51,110 bases of DNA from Candidatus Poribacteria bacterium WGA-3G (GCA_000406005.1 ASZN01000012.1:1-51110), one strand, 5' to 3'. Positions 15,679 through 25,161 are shown, counted from the stretch's first letter. The notes: generated from the sequence alone by a model not told the origin. Made by a program: numbers and translations.

Positions 15679-16503
15679 ATGAAACTCGGTGTATCCACTT
15701 ACTCTTATTGGCATTTCAAACCTGAACGCGTCCCCATTGAACATGTTATCGAAGAAGCCGCACGACTTGAACTCGACGGCATCGAAATCTTACATCAACA
15801 GATGGCATCGGAGGCAAACCCGTATCTTCAGAAACTGAAACGGCTCGCTTTCATCAACGGACTCGATCTCTACGCGCTCTCCATCCATCAAGGCTTCGTC
15901 TCACCAGATGAGGCGACACGCCAAAAAAACATCAACCACACCATCCATTGCATCCGGCTGGCACATGAACTCGGTATCCCGTCAATCCGTCTCAACTCAG
16001 GACGCTGGGGAACTGTCCCCTCCTTCAACGAATTGATGAAAACCGAAGGTCAAGAACCGACACTCCCCGGACACACAGAAGACGAGGCGTTTGAATGGGT
16101 CATCGGAGCCATCGAAAAATGCCTCCCTGATGCCGAAAAATACGGTGTCATTCTCGGACTCGAAAATCACTGGGGACTGACCTGCACACCTGAAGGTGTC
16201 AACCGTATTGTCTCTGCTATCGACTCCGAGTGGTTGAAGGTAACAATGGACTGTGGTAATTTCCTCTCAGATCCATATCAAAAACTGGCACAAATTGCGG
16301 ATGAGGCGGTACTCGTCCACGCTAAAACTTACTACGGTGAAGGTGAATGGTATACGTTAGATCTGGATTACGCGAAAATCGGTGAGATTCTGAAGAGCGT
16401 CGGATTCCAAGGATACGTATCCATCGAATTTGAAGGGAAAGCGGATGCACACGTCGGTGTCCCACAAAGCGTGAATATGCTCCGTGAGGCTCTCGCCAAA
16501 TAG
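15679..16503 (+). CDS. Sugar phosphate isomerase/epimerase (xylose isomerase-like TIM barrel)
   Basis: A 274-residue protein starting 'MKLGVSTYSYW', a typical first strand of the AP-endonuclease-2/xylose-isomerase-like barrel. Later barrel strands are visible: 'LELDGIEIL', 'GIPSIRLNSGRWG', 'YGVILGLENHWG' (metal-binding Glu), 'LKVTMDCGNF' (Asp), 'VLVHAKTYYG' (His) and the final 'GYVSIEFEGK' (Glu). These acidic residues and the His would bind a divalent metal. AGGTGA lies seven bases before the ATG. Proteins of this family isomerise or epimerise sugars and inositols; the substrate cannot be told from sequence. The PIG-L gene follows at 62 bases on the same strand and may be co-transcribed. Confidence 0.9.
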   Translation: MKLGVSTYSYWHFKPERVPIEHVIEEAARLELDGIEILHQQMASEANPYLQKLKRLAFINGLDLYALSIHQGFVSPDEATRQKNINHTIHCIRLAHELGIPSIRLNSGRWGTVPSFNELMKTEGQEPTLPGHTEDEAFEWVIGAIEKCLPDAEKYGVILGLENHWGLTCTPEGVNRIVSAIDSEWLKVTMDCGNFLSDPYQKLAQIADEAVLVHAKTYYGEGEWYTLDLDYAKIGEILKSVGFQGYVSIEFEGKADAHVGVPQSVNMLREALAK

Positions 16504-16564
16504 CGAGACACAATCATTTACGAAAACTGACAACGGCAGACGCGCGCCTTGGGAGGTTCTTCTC

Positions 16565-19264
16565 ATGCTCCGAAAAATCGTAATATCCATTTGCGTTTCT
16601 CTGCTGCTCGGAATAACCACGATGGCAGACACTGGAGAAATGGCAGGCGCGACCAACGCTTCGGAAGTCTGGCGCGCCTTGCAACGTCTACAGACTACTG
16701 CGACCGTTCTTCACACCGTCGCGCATCCAGACGATGAAAACGGCGCATTGTTGACATGGCTCAGCCGTGCACAAGGGGTCAGAACGGCACTCTACTCGAC
16801 GACACGTGGCGAAGGTGGCGCAAATCTCATCGGGCCCGAACTCTTTGATGCACTCGGCATCGTCCGGACAGAGGAACACCTCGCCGCCGTACGCTACTAC
16901 GGCATTGACCTCTTTTTCAGCAGTGCCGTTGACTTCGGGTATTCCAAACGGCTTGACGAGACCTTGGAAAAATGGGATTACGAGATGCTCTTAGAGGATA
17001 TGGTGCGCCTGATTCGCTACTACCGTCCGGATATCATTATCTCTCGGTTTCAAGGCAATCGCCGAGATGGACATGGGCATCACCAAGCCTCTGGAGTTGT
17101 GACATTAGAAGCATTCCGTATCGCTGGCGACGCGACCCGTTTCCCAGAACACCTCGCCGAAGGTCTCCAACCGTGGCAACCCAAGAAACTCTATATCACC
17201 CGTTCCAGATGGCGACGCAGCAACACTGATACCGACGATACCCCTGTGTTAAAAATTGATACAGGCGAATATAACGCCTTATTAGGACTCTCCTACGCGC
17301 AAATCGCACGCCAAGGCCTCAGTTATCAGCGTTCACAAGGTGTCGGACAGACACGCGCCTCTAAAGGATCCGCGATCACCGAACTGCAATTAATTGATAC
17401 AACACTCCCCGATCAACTGAAGAAACCTGAAGACAGTCTATTTGATGGACTTGATACCTCGATAATGGGTATGGCAAAACGCCTCAACGTCCCTGATTTG
17501 AATGATATATTTGGGCCGCTTCAGGATAGTGTGGATGCGGCGTTAGCCGATTATGATCCCCATCGTCCTTGGGATGTTGTGCCTCATCTCGTTAAAGGGT
17601 TAGAGGCGACCCGAGATTTAAGCAGTTTAATCGAAAAAATCTACGGTATAGACGGACTTGATACTGCCACACGCGCACATCTCCTTTTTCTCCTTGAAAA
17701 TAAACAGCAGGAATTGATGCATGCCGCGAACGCCGCACTCGGACTGTCTCTTGAAGTGCTTGTTCAACCCGCAGGCACGCGTTCGTCTGAAACCTTCACT
17801 GTCGCAATTCCCGGACAAAAGTTCTCAATCGGCATGCGATTGGTGAACCCCGCTCCGGTTGCAATCGAACTCGTCGAGGCTTCACTCCACACCCCTGACG
17901 GTTGGAATGTGAGACAAGTACAAATGGATTTAGATAAGGAAAAAGAGAGAAGCACCATACGGACGAACGAACCGATCTCCATTGCGTTTGAAATAGAAGT
18001 GCCACAGAACGCAACCTATACCGAACCTTATTGGGCGCGCGCATCTGAATATCACGATGCTATTTACACACTCAAACAACCGGAATTCCGATTTCTGCCT
18101 TCCGCACCACCTGACGTTCACGGTGTTATAACCTATCGTGTGAACGGCGTGAGCTTTACGTTGACACAACCTGCCCAAACACGCTCGATTAACCGACCTT
18201 GGGGCGAAAAACGGCGACTGCTAACGGTAGCACCAGCGATGAGTCTATCCATCTCGCCTCGCATCGGCGTTATCCCCATCTCCGAATCTACCGTGTCAGA
18301 TGGAGAAACGACCTTCACCACAACAGTAGAGATGCAAAATAATGTAAAGGGTGAAGCAGAAGGGACACTTTCGCTCAAATTACCCGACGGATGGCATGCG
18401 TCACCTGAAAACGCGTCTTTTGCTTTTACACACGAAGGCGCGAGCAAAACATTCACTTTTCAAGTATCTGCTGAGAATGTGGAAATCGGTAAAGAACACA
18501 CAATTCAGGCAGTTGCTACATACAACGGCAAAGATTATACGATCGGCTATCAGACAATTGAACATCCAGACCTTGAACCGCGCCATCTCTACCGTCCGGC
18601 CACAATGACGCTTCACAGTATTCCGCTTGAACTTCCACAGAATCTGAATGTCGGTTACATCATGGGTGTCGGTGATGTGGTGCCAGAGGCATTACAACAG
18701 ATCGGAATTGACGTGCAGATGCTCGATCGCGAGGAACTCCGCACCGGCGATTTGAGTCGATTTGGGACGATTCTCATCGGTATCCGGGCGTATGCCGTTC
18801 GACGAGACCTCATCGCTTATAACAGCAGGCTTCTCGATTACGTACATAAGGGCGGCAACCTCATCGTTCAATACCAGACCCCAGAATTCGATGCAGCACC
18901 GTTCGGTCCCTATCCGTATACGATGGGCAGACGACCAGAAGAAGTCTCCGAAGAGGACGCACAGGTGACTATCTTGGTGCCAGACAATCCAATCTTCCAC
19001 TATCCGAATCAAATTACAGTGGCTGACTTCGATGGATGGGTTGAGCAGCGCGGCTCGAAATTCTTAACGGAATGGGACGCAAATTATCGGGCACTTCTCG
19101 CCTGCAACGACCGTGAACAGGAACCACAAGCGGGTGGGTTCCTCTATGCGAAATATGGACAAGGCACCTACACGTACGCAGCCTACGCCTTTTATCGGCA
19201 GCTTCCGGCAGGCGTACCGGGTGCGTATCGCCTTTTCGTCAATATGCTCAGTCTCGGTCAGTAA
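16565..19264 (+). CDS. Secreted PIG-L family deacetylase
   Basis: An 899-residue protein. The ATG at 16565 follows GGAGG (16552-16556) and opens a signal peptide ('MLRKIVISICVSLLLGITTM'); the frame is open upstream, but that would bury the signal. Residues ~45-220 form the PIG-L/LmbE domain with the zinc motif AHPDDE (53-58) and a second histidine cluster 'GHGHHQ' (169-174). PIG-L enzymes remove N-acetyl groups from sugars such as GlcNAc. The middle (~420-680) has beta-rich, NEW3-like segments ('LPDGWHASPENASFAF'), and the end (~700-899) resembles a glutamine-amidotransferase-like domain ('FGTILIGIRAYAVR', 'YVHKGGNLIVQYQ'). A role in extracellular glycan breakdown fits the catabolic neighbours. 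The gene runs convergently with an oxidoreductase gene. Confidence 0.88.
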   Translation: MLRKIVISICVSLLLGITTMADTGEMAGATNASEVWRALQRLQTTATVLHTVAHPDDENGALLTWLSRAQGVRTALYSTTRGEGGANLIGPELFDALGIVRTEEHLAAVRYYGIDLFFSSAVDFGYSKRLDETLEKWDYEMLLEDMVRLIRYYRPDIIISRFQGNRRDGHGHHQASGVVTLEAFRIAGDATRFPEHLAEGLQPWQPKKLYITRSRWRRSNTDTDDTPVLKIDTGEYNALLGLSYAQIARQGLSYQRSQGVGQTRASKGSAITELQLIDTTLPDQLKKPEDSLFDGLDTSIMGMAKRLNVPDLNDIFGPLQDSVDAALADYDPHRPWDVVPHLVKGLEATRDLSSLIEKIYGIDGLDTATRAHLLFLLENKQQELMHAANAALGLSLEVLVQPAGTRSSETFTVAIPGQKFSIGMRLVNPAPVAIELVEASLHTPDGWNVRQVQMDLDKEKERSTIRTNEPISIAFEIEVPQNATYTEPYWARASEYHDAIYTLKQPEFRFLPSAPPDVHGVITYRVNGVSFTLTQPAQTRSINRPWGEKRRLLTVAPAMSLSISPRIGVIPISESTVSDGETTFTTTVEMQNNVKGEAEGTLSLKLPDGWHASPENASFAFTHEGASKTFTFQVSAENVEIGKEHTIQAVATYNGKDYTIGYQTIEHPDLEPRHLYRPATMTLHSIPLELPQNLNVGYIMGVGDVVPEALQQIGIDVQMLDREELRTGDLSRFGTILIGIRAYAVRRDLIAYNSRLLDYVHKGGNLIVQYQTPEFDAAPFGPYPYTMGRRPEEVSEEDAQVTILVPDNPIFHYPNQITVADFDGWVEQRGSKFLTEWDANYRALLACNDREQEPQAGGFLYAKYGQGTYTYAAYAFYRQLPAGVPGAYRLFVNMLSLGQ

Positions 19265-19267
19265 GAG

Positions 19268-19306
19268 GTTTTGCTTGGGTGTTTCTTCAAGGGGACCTCG
19301 CCCCTA
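19268..19306. repeat. Dispersed motif plus hairpin between convergent genes
   Basis: The 39-base gap between two convergent genes contains GCTTGGGTGTTTCTTC (19273-19288), a motif also found near 7460, 33467, 40394 (minus strand) and, degenerate, 23691 (minus strand). It is followed by AGGGG/CCCCT arms (19290-19305) that could act as a weak bidirectional terminator. Confidence 0.5.
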
Positions 19307-20416
19307 CATATCTTCCCAGGGTGCCACGTCGTCAACAGGTGGTGGTGCCGGAAAACGACTCACAACATCAACGGGTCGCCGCGTGTCGGACGATTCGATG
19401 ACGCGTTCGCATATCTCTATGACGTGCCGTGCCTGTGCACCATTGCACCTCGGATTCCTGTCAGACCGAATCGCATCTGCGAAATCTGCGACCCCTTTCC
19501 CCCAATCCAATCCGGTAAAGGCTTTCGGTGGCGAGTCTTCATCTTGCCATCCGCCTTGTGGCGTGAATTTTTTGATACCGCGTCCGTCATCGTGTGCTTG
19601 CAGTGAGAATCCGCCTGCTGTGCCGTGGATTTCGTAGGGCGGAATCTGGGACGTAACCGTAAAACTGTGATAGATGAACCCGTGGGCACCCCCCGTTTGT
19701 GGAAAGTCGAATTCAAGCACGGCAAACCCGTGATCCTTCTCATTTACCTCGAACTCAGTGCCTTGACGCGGCCCTTGGTGTAACGTCCGTTTCGGCACAG
19801 CGACCCGTGCGAACCCGTGAACCGTCTTGACCGGTGCAATCATGGTTGTCATTGCAGTAAGCGGATAAGGTGCGACATCTCGGAACGGACCGGCGTGCAT
19901 AAGAAACGCGTCCGCACTCGGATGCCAATGTTCTAAAGGTCCCCCGAAGTTCCCAACCGCGGAAATGACATCGCCGATCTCACCGTCGCGAATCCGTTGC
20001 CAAACGTTCTGCTGAACATAACCGAGGATCGCCGACGGCGCACACGCCAGTTTTAGACCCATCGTTTCCGCCGTCTCTACCAGTTCGTTCGCCTCGTCGG
20101 TACGGATAGAGATAGGCTTTTCGGAATAGACATGTTTCCCCGCCTTCAGTGCCGCTAACGAAATCGGGTAATGCGAAATATGGAGCGTCAAATTCACGAT
20201 CGCTTCTACGTTCGGATCATTCAGGACCTCTTCCAGCGATTTGTAGACGCGTCCACCGTTCCGTTCTGCTAACGCTGAGGCACGCGCTTCATCTTGGTCA
20301 TAGAAACCGACTAAGTCAATGAGATGCGGGTACGCTTGGCAACGCGGTTGATAGCCGCCAGCGGATATCATGCCGCATCCGACAATCACTGTACGGACTG
20401 GGGTTGTATTAGGCAT
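19304..20416 (-). CDS. Gfo/Idh/MocA family oxidoreductase
   Basis: A 370-residue NAD(P)-dependent oxidoreductase. The N-terminal Rossmann fold shows 'VIVGCGMISAGG' (10-21) and the conserved EKP motif is intact at 99-101 ('YSEKPIS'). The C-terminal half is the alpha/beta substrate domain ('LEFDFPQTGGAHGFIYHSF'), with 'MHAGPFRDVAPYPLTAM' resembling the active-site His/Asp region. These enzymes oxidise or reduce sugars, inositols or related compounds; the substrate is not predictable. A GGAG ribosome binding site precedes the ATG, and a promoter is visible upstream on the minus strand. It may work with the TIM-barrel and PIG-L genes in carbohydrate breakdown (inference from context). Confidence 0.92.
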   Translation of the reverse strand: MPNTTPVRTVIVGCGMISAGGYQPRCQAYPHLIDLVGFYDQDEARASALAERNGGRVYKSLEEVLNDPNVEAIVNLTLHISHYPISLAALKAGKHVYSEKPISIRTDEANELVETAETMGLKLACAPSAILGYVQQNVWQRIRDGEIGDVISAVGNFGGPLEHWHPSADAFLMHAGPFRDVAPYPLTAMTTMIAPVKTVHGFARVAVPKRTLHQGPRQGTEFEVNEKDHGFAVLEFDFPQTGGAHGFIYHSFTVTSQIPPYEIHGTAGGFSLQAHDDGRGIKKFTPQGGWQDEDSPPKAFTGLDWGKGVADFADAIRSDRNPRCNGAQARHVIEICERVIESSDTRRPVDVVSRFPAPPPVDDVAPWEDM

Positions 20417-20467
20417 TTAATAGGCTCCTTCTGCTTATTGAGGACTATGAATACAATAAATAAATAA

Positions 20468-20497
20468 AGTATATCACACTATTCCGAAAATTGGCAA
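20468..20497 (-). promoter_or_regulatory. Sigma-70-like promoter for the oxidoreductase gene
   Basis: On the minus strand TTGCCA (20497-20492) and TATACT (20473-20468) are separated by 18 bases, about 50 bases upstream of the 20416 start codon. Confidence 0.5.
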
Positions 20498-20528
20498 TAT
20501 TTTATGTTTTTGATAACAAATCAGAGCG

Positions 20529-20557
20529 TTGCCTAATTCCTGATTTTCTGTTAGAAT
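20529..20557 (+). promoter_or_regulatory. Sigma-70-like promoter for the EF-Tu-like gene
   Basis: TTGCCT (20529-20534) and TAGAAT (20552-20557) have a 17-base spacer, about 50 bases before the ATG at 20608. It is divergent to the neighbouring promoter. Confidence 0.45.
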
Positions 20558-20607
20558 AAAGCAGAACTTGCAATACACAGATTATATCGTATCAGGAGAG
20601 AAAAAAG

Positions 20608-21768
20608 ATGACAGAGAAAAAAGAAAACACATATCGCCGTTTGCCGATTTGCACCCTCGGTGCCGATGGACACGGTAAAACGACATTGACCGCAGCAATC
20701 GCGAAAGTCGTCGCCAGAATCGGGGCAATTCACACGGATGACGATGGCGACTTTCAAGCACAACACCTCATTCATCACCCAATCCGAGAAGGCGTTGGCA
20801 TCACCTACCGCTCAATCGCTTATGAAACCAGTGGCAAACTCTATACACACATCGACTGCGAAACACACTTCGATGTTATCAAAATGCTCATCAGCGGTTC
20901 TCCTGCAATTCAAGGCGCGGTTTGGGTCGTGAATGCTGTTGAAGGCGTTACACTGGATTCGCAGGCGCACCTCCGTCTCGCGCACCAGATGCATCTCCCG
21001 ACAGTTCTCCCCTTTCTGAATACAGGCGGCATTTCAAAAGAAGATGAACTGTTAGACATCTGTCTACAGGAGATGCGAGAATTACTCAACGAGTATGGGT
21101 GGGAAGAAGAGAACACACCGATAACTGTCGGTGATGCCCTCAAGGCATTAGACTACAGAGGTAACAGCATTACCTACGTACAATGGCAACCGATCGTTGA
21201 TCTCGTCTTCGCGATGAACCGCACAATGCCGGGACCTGTGGACACCGAAAACTTACCCGTCATTATGCCGATTCATGAAATCGTTGACGAAACAAAAGAT
21301 AGGGTATCCGTCCGTGGCGAGGTTATCCAAGGGCATCTTGCTGTCGGTCAGGCAATAGATATTGTCGGTAAAGGCGACAGGATCAAGACACGCGTTCTCA
21401 GCACAAACGGTGATGAAGTGTGTGTTGAGTCTGAACCCGATTGGTTGTCGGTTGGGCAGGTGCTTTGTCCGCCGAAAACAATCAAAGCGCATTCCGAATT
21501 TACAGCGCTCGTCTATCTACTGACACAGGAAGAGAGTGGTACGCATATCCCGCTTATTGAGAACGATAGACCCGACATCCGTCTCTGGAGTGTTGATATG
21601 CCGGCGCACCTAAAGCTCCCGGAAGGACTTTCCCTGATTACACCCGGAGATTATGCTCATGTGACCGTTACACTTGACCTACCCTTAGTGATGGAGGCAG
21701 GCACCCGATTTGAGGTGAAGAAGATGGGAGTGCGAATCGGGTTCGGTGTCGTAACCGGCGTGGAATGA
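20608..21768 (+). CDS. Degenerate EF-Tu-like GTPase paralogue
   Basis: A 386-residue protein with the three-domain length of EF-Tu. The P-loop is kept as 'GADGHGKTTLTAAI' (18-31; EF-Tu has GHVDHGKTTLTAAI), and 'EGVGITYRSIAYET' replaces the switch-I 'RGITI' region. However, DCPGH is 'DCETH' (83-87), and the guanine-specificity motif NKxD is 'NTGG' (138-141). Much of the rest is clearly EF-Tu ('MRELLNEYGW', 'GDALKAL', 'PVDTENLPVIMPIHEI', 'MPAHLKLPEG', 'VKKMGVRIGFGVVTGV'). It is therefore unlikely to bind GTP or act as a normal elongation factor. It might be a regulatory or immunity-like decoy, but nothing nearby tells. GGAGAG precedes the ATG. It is too short for SelB and lacks the winged-helix C-terminus. 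Confidence 0.85.
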   Translation: MTEKKENTYRRLPICTLGADGHGKTTLTAAIAKVVARIGAIHTDDDGDFQAQHLIHHPIREGVGITYRSIAYETSGKLYTHIDCETHFDVIKMLISGSPAIQGAVWVVNAVEGVTLDSQAHLRLAHQMHLPTVLPFLNTGGISKEDELLDICLQEMRELLNEYGWEEENTPITVGDALKALDYRGNSITYVQWQPIVDLVFAMNRTMPGPVDTENLPVIMPIHEIVDETKDRVSVRGEVIQGHLAVGQAIDIVGKGDRIKTRVLSTNGDEVCVESEPDWLSVGQVLCPPKTIKAHSEFTALVYLLTQEESGTHIPLIENDRPDIRLWSVDMPAHLKLPEGLSLITPGDYAHVTVTLDLPLVMEAGTRFEVKKMGVRIGFGVVTGVE

Positions 21769-21789
21769 TCGGCTTAGTCAATTCCTTTT

Positions 21790-22494
21790 TTATCCTGCAG
21801 CGATCGCGTCTCGTAGTGCGAGATCCCCGGTATACAAAGCGCGTCCTATAATCGCGCCACTTGCACCGATCCGTTTCAGCGCAGCGACATCAGAAAGTGA
21901 TGTCACGCCACCCGAAGCAATCACGTCCGCAGAGACTGCATCAATAATCGCAGCTGTTGCGTCAACGTTCGGTCCTTTGAGCATCCCGTCGCTTTTGATG
22001 TCGGTATAAATGAGTGTCTGCACATCTGTCAACTCTTGGGCGAATTCGATGGCAGATGTCTCGGATACCTCCAACCAACCGTCCGTTGCGACCCTTCCGT
22101 CCCGCGCATCGATACCGACAGCGATGCGCTCGCCATACTTGGCGCACGCCTGCTTCACCAAATCCGGCTGTTTGAGAGCAACCGTCCCTAAAATAGCACG
22201 GTCCACACCTAACGCTAAAACGGATTCCAGCCGTTCCATGTTTCGGATACCGCCGCCCAGCTGAACGGGTATATCAAGCGCGGCGACAATCTCACCGACG
22301 ATATGGAGGTTCGCCGATTCACCTTGAAACGCACCGTCTAAGTCCACGAGGTGTAAGTATTCCGCACCTTCGGTTTGCCACCGACGCGCCATCTCTACAG
22401 GCGCGTCCGAGAAAACTGTCTCTTGCGTCGCGATACCCTGCACTAAATTCACACATTTTCCGTCACGAAGATCAATTGCCGGTAATATCTGCAT
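21790..22494 (-). CDS. hisA: HisA, phosphoribosylformimino-AICAR-phosphate isomerase
   Basis: A 234-residue TIM barrel that catalyses the fourth step of histidine synthesis (ProFAR to PRFAR). It begins 'MQILPAIDLRDGKCVNLVQG' with the catalytic Asp8; the second acidic residue lies in 'VGIDARDG' (D129), and the phosphate-binding loops are 'QLGGGIR' and 'ASGGVTS' plus 'GAIIGRALY'. I chose the ATG at 22494 since it matches the family's N-terminus; the open frame further upstream is not conserved. No other his genes are near, so it stands alone. It ends convergently with the EF-Tu-like gene, 21 bases apart. Confidence 0.95.
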   Translation of the reverse strand: MQILPAIDLRDGKCVNLVQGIATQETVFSDAPVEMARRWQTEGAEYLHLVDLDGAFQGESANLHIVGEIVAALDIPVQLGGGIRNMERLESVLALGVDRAILGTVALKQPDLVKQACAKYGERIAVGIDARDGRVATDGWLEVSETSAIEFAQELTDVQTLIYTDIKSDGMLKGPNVDATAAIIDAVSADVIASGGVTSLSDVAALKRIGASGAIIGRALYTGDLALRDAIAAG

Positions 22495-22753
22495 TTTTTT
22501 AATTTTCCTTGCGGTTCGTTGAGGTGGGTTGGGGGACTGAAAGTTCCTCGCCGTATACCCGCTCTCCATTTCATTACGAGCTACGCATCTTAGTGTTCTG
22601 TCAACATTAAAATGATAGGTAAAAAATATCTCTTTCGCGTACCCATTCCGAGAACCAACACCTCTTACGGTAGGAGCAAGCTGGGCTCGCGATCTTTGTA
22701 CCCATCAACTTTGGCGTGACAAAACATTAGTTCATTTTTTACATTTGGTATTG

Positions 22754-23671
22754 CTATTCTTCTCGGAAAATACCGAGTAATTTCAACTGTATGATTGAGA
22801 CAATAGCAATAATGAAAAACAGCACCCAACCGATTGTCGCCGCGTAGCCGAGGCGCATAAACTGGAAGCCGTTTTTGTAAAGATACATCACGATCGTCGA
22901 ACCCGCATCCGCAGGTTCACCGCCGTTCGTCAAGATATACGGTAGATCGAAGAGTTGGAGCGAACCTATCATCGACACAACGAAAACAAAGGCGATTACC
23001 GGACGCAGCGATGGGAGCGTTACATGGATAAACGCCTGCCACCAGTTCGCGCCGTCAACCGCTGCCGCTTCATACAACTCCTGCCGGATGCCTTGTAGAC
23101 CCGCCAAAAAATAGATCATATTGAACCCCGCCCACTGCCAAACACCCGTCAAAATAACCGCTGGCATTACATACTTCTCCTCGTTTAGCCAACCGATCTC
23201 CTTGCCGAAGATAACAAATTCTTGGTTGACCAAGCCGGCACGCTGGTCATAGACGAGATTGAAGATGATCGCAACGAAAACGCCGGCAACGAGCACCGGT
23301 GCAAAAAAGGCGAGTCGCAGAACATTTTTGCCTTTGACGAACTTGGAATTAAGCAGAATCGCCAAGAGTAAGGCAATCGGCAATTGAAGTGTGAGCGTAC
23401 CTATAGCGAAATATGCAGTATTCCGAAGTGATTTCCAGAAGATCGGATCGCCGAATAGGTCTGTGAAGTTACCAAGACCAACGAATATCCGACTTTGGAA
23501 CCCGCGCATCTCATACAGACTCATCACAAGAGACGAAATAAGCGGATACCCCATAAAGACGACAAAGAGCAGGTAAAACGGCGCAATAAAAAGGTAAGGC
23601 GCGATTTTCTGTTGTCGGTTCCAATTTTTAATGATTCCTTGGGGTTCGTTATGGTGGGTTGGTATTTTCAC
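22754..23671 (-). CDS. Sugar ABC transporter permease (MalF/UgpA type)
   Basis: A 305-residue inner-membrane protein with six predicted helices, the first at residues ~25-50 ('YLFIAPFYLLFVVFMGYP'). The EAA loop that contacts the ATPase is visible as 'EAAAVDGANWWQAF', followed by 'VTLPSLRPV'. The family transports sugars or glycerol-phosphate together with a second permease and an ATPase. Only a binding-protein gene (23774-25135) lies with it, upstream on the same strand. A MalG-type permease and a MalK-type ATPase are missing here; hisA follows instead. The substrate is unknown. Confidence 0.9.
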   Translation of the reverse strand: MKIPTHHNEPQGIIKNWNRQQKIAPYLFIAPFYLLFVVFMGYPLISSLVMSLYEMRGFQSRIFVGLGNFTDLFGDPIFWKSLRNTAYFAIGTLTLQLPIALLLAILLNSKFVKGKNVLRLAFFAPVLVAGVFVAIIFNLVYDQRAGLVNQEFVIFGKEIGWLNEEKYVMPAVILTGVWQWAGFNMIYFLAGLQGIRQELYEAAAVDGANWWQAFIHVTLPSLRPVIAFVFVVSMIGSLQLFDLPYILTNGGEPADAGSTIVMYLYKNGFQFMRLGYAATIGWVLFFIIAIVSIIQLKLLGIFREE

Positions 23672-23773
23672 ACGCTTCTCCGTATATCTAAAAAACGCCC
23701 AAGCAAAAACCCTTCCACTTCGTTTCAGGCTACGTTTTCTGGATTATTTTTTAATTTTTCCGTTATGGTAATG

Positions 23774-25135
23774 CTAATGTTGTTCGCCCCACCTACCTGC
23801 ATCTTTCGCAATGAGTGCGCGCACCTTCTCCGCGAGTTCCGTTAACGCCTCTCTCGGAGTCTGTTTTTCCGTTACTGCAGCGAAGATCGCGTCGTTGAGC
23901 AGATCCGCTGCCTCTGACCAATACGGGTTCTGATAACGCGCTGGTAGATCAGGCGCAAGTTCTATAAACAACTCGCCAAGCGGTTGACCTCCCAAATAGA
24001 CATCGGGTTCCTTAAAGATGGGAGCATCCCATGCGGCTTTGAGTGGTGGAATAATCCGCGTCGTCTCATACCGGTTGACCAAACCCGGTCTATCAAAATA
24101 GGTGAACTTGAGGAGTTCCCACGCGCGATCCGGGTTTTCGCACTGCTTTGTAATCCCGATCATTGTGCCACCGCGCGTTGTCGTCCGTCTACCACCCGGT
24201 TGCCACGCCGGCATCCCGATCGCCTTCCATTTCCCAGACATCTGTGGCACCTGACTTTTCAGGATACCGACATACCAATCCGGTGCGAGAATAGAGAGGA
24301 TCTTGCCGTCCTGCATCGCTGCGAAATTGCTCGGATCGCCGTGCCATGTCCCGTACACCGGTGTCGCGATTTCATGCGCATTGAACAACGCCGTGAAAAA
24401 TTCCAACGTCTCGATTGCGAGTTCACTGTCAATAATAACGGTGCCATCCTCATCAAAAAACCCGCCACCCTGTTGAAGCAGCAGGCTAAAATAGTCGCTC
24501 TCTGTACGCCGATCTAACACAATCGCGTACTGGTCGATTTTACCGTCGCCATCAAGATCACGCGTCGCTTTTTTCCCAGCAGCGATGAAGTCGTCCCACG
24601 TTTCGACCGCCGTCATCTCAACACCCGCCGCTTTAAAGAGATCATCCCGATAAAGAAGCACAACAGGGTGCAGATCGTGTGGAACCCCGAAAATCCGACC
24701 GCGATACGACCACGGTGTAAATCGACTGACCACCAATTTATCCATCCAACTTTCACGTTCTAAACGTGGACGCAGATCGACAAATCCGATCTCGTCTATC
24801 GCACCTTTGAGGAATCGACCGATAGATGTGATCTCCACCTCAACGAGGTCCGGTGCACCGAAGTTAGACAACATCGCGGCAAGAAGTTTATCGTGCATCG
24901 TGCCACCGAAATTGATGAGCCGAACGTTGACCCCGGGATTCTCTGCCTCGAAGATCGGCACACGCGCCTGGTACTCCTCGTAATGCGTGTTCGCGAAAAT
25001 CCAAAACTCCAGATCTTCACCCTCTTCCTCAGAACGACCGAAGATGAAAAGTGTAGAGATCAGGAAGAGCACCAGCATTACCATCGGTCCCTTACCGAGC
25101 GGAAAACCTTCAGCATCTATCGCGAGACGCAACAT
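23774..25135 (-). CDS. ABC transporter extracellular solute-binding protein, family 1 type
   Basis: A 453-residue protein. The ATG at 25135 has GGAG six bases upstream and is preferred over one 11 codons earlier. A hydrophobic stretch (~18-34, 'MVMLVLFLISTLFIFG') acts as signal or anchor; there is no lipobox cysteine. Family-1 features include 'LEFWIFANTHYEEYQ', 'FEAENPGVNVRLI', 'MHDKLLAAMLSNFGAPDLVEVE' and 'WELLKFTYFDRPGLVNRYE'. 'DLDGDGKIDQYAIVLDRR' resembles the loop that is frequent in related sugar-binding proteins. It would deliver a sugar or oligosaccharide to the permease encoded just downstream. A promoter on the other strand is divergent. Confidence 0.9.
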   Translation of the reverse strand: MLRLAIDAEGFPLGKGPMVMLVLFLISTLFIFGRSEEEGEDLEFWIFANTHYEEYQARVPIFEAENPGVNVRLINFGGTMHDKLLAAMLSNFGAPDLVEVEITSIGRFLKGAIDEIGFVDLRPRLERESWMDKLVVSRFTPWSYRGRIFGVPHDLHPVVLLYRDDLFKAAGVEMTAVETWDDFIAAGKKATRDLDGDGKIDQYAIVLDRRTESDYFSLLLQQGGGFFDEDGTVIIDSELAIETLEFFTALFNAHEIATPVYGTWHGDPSNFAAMQDGKILSILAPDWYVGILKSQVPQMSGKWKAIGMPAWQPGGRRTTTRGGTMIGITKQCENPDRAWELLKFTYFDRPGLVNRYETTRIIPPLKAAWDAPIFKEPDVYLGGQPLGELFIELAPDLPARYQNPYWSEAADLLNDAIFAAVTEKQTPREALTELAEKVRALIAKDAGRWGEQH

Positions 25136-25161
25136 AAAAAACTCCAGATACGAAAATAGAC

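Noticed and set aside
16484..16564. Extended start of the PIG-L protein
   Set aside because: It would overlap the previous gene and bury the signal peptide that begins at 16565 after GGAGG.
20608..21768. The EF-Tu-like protein as SelB, partner of the selenoprotein
   Set aside because: It is too short, lacks the winged-helix C-terminus, and its GTP-binding motifs are degenerate; the sequence is closest to EF-Tu.
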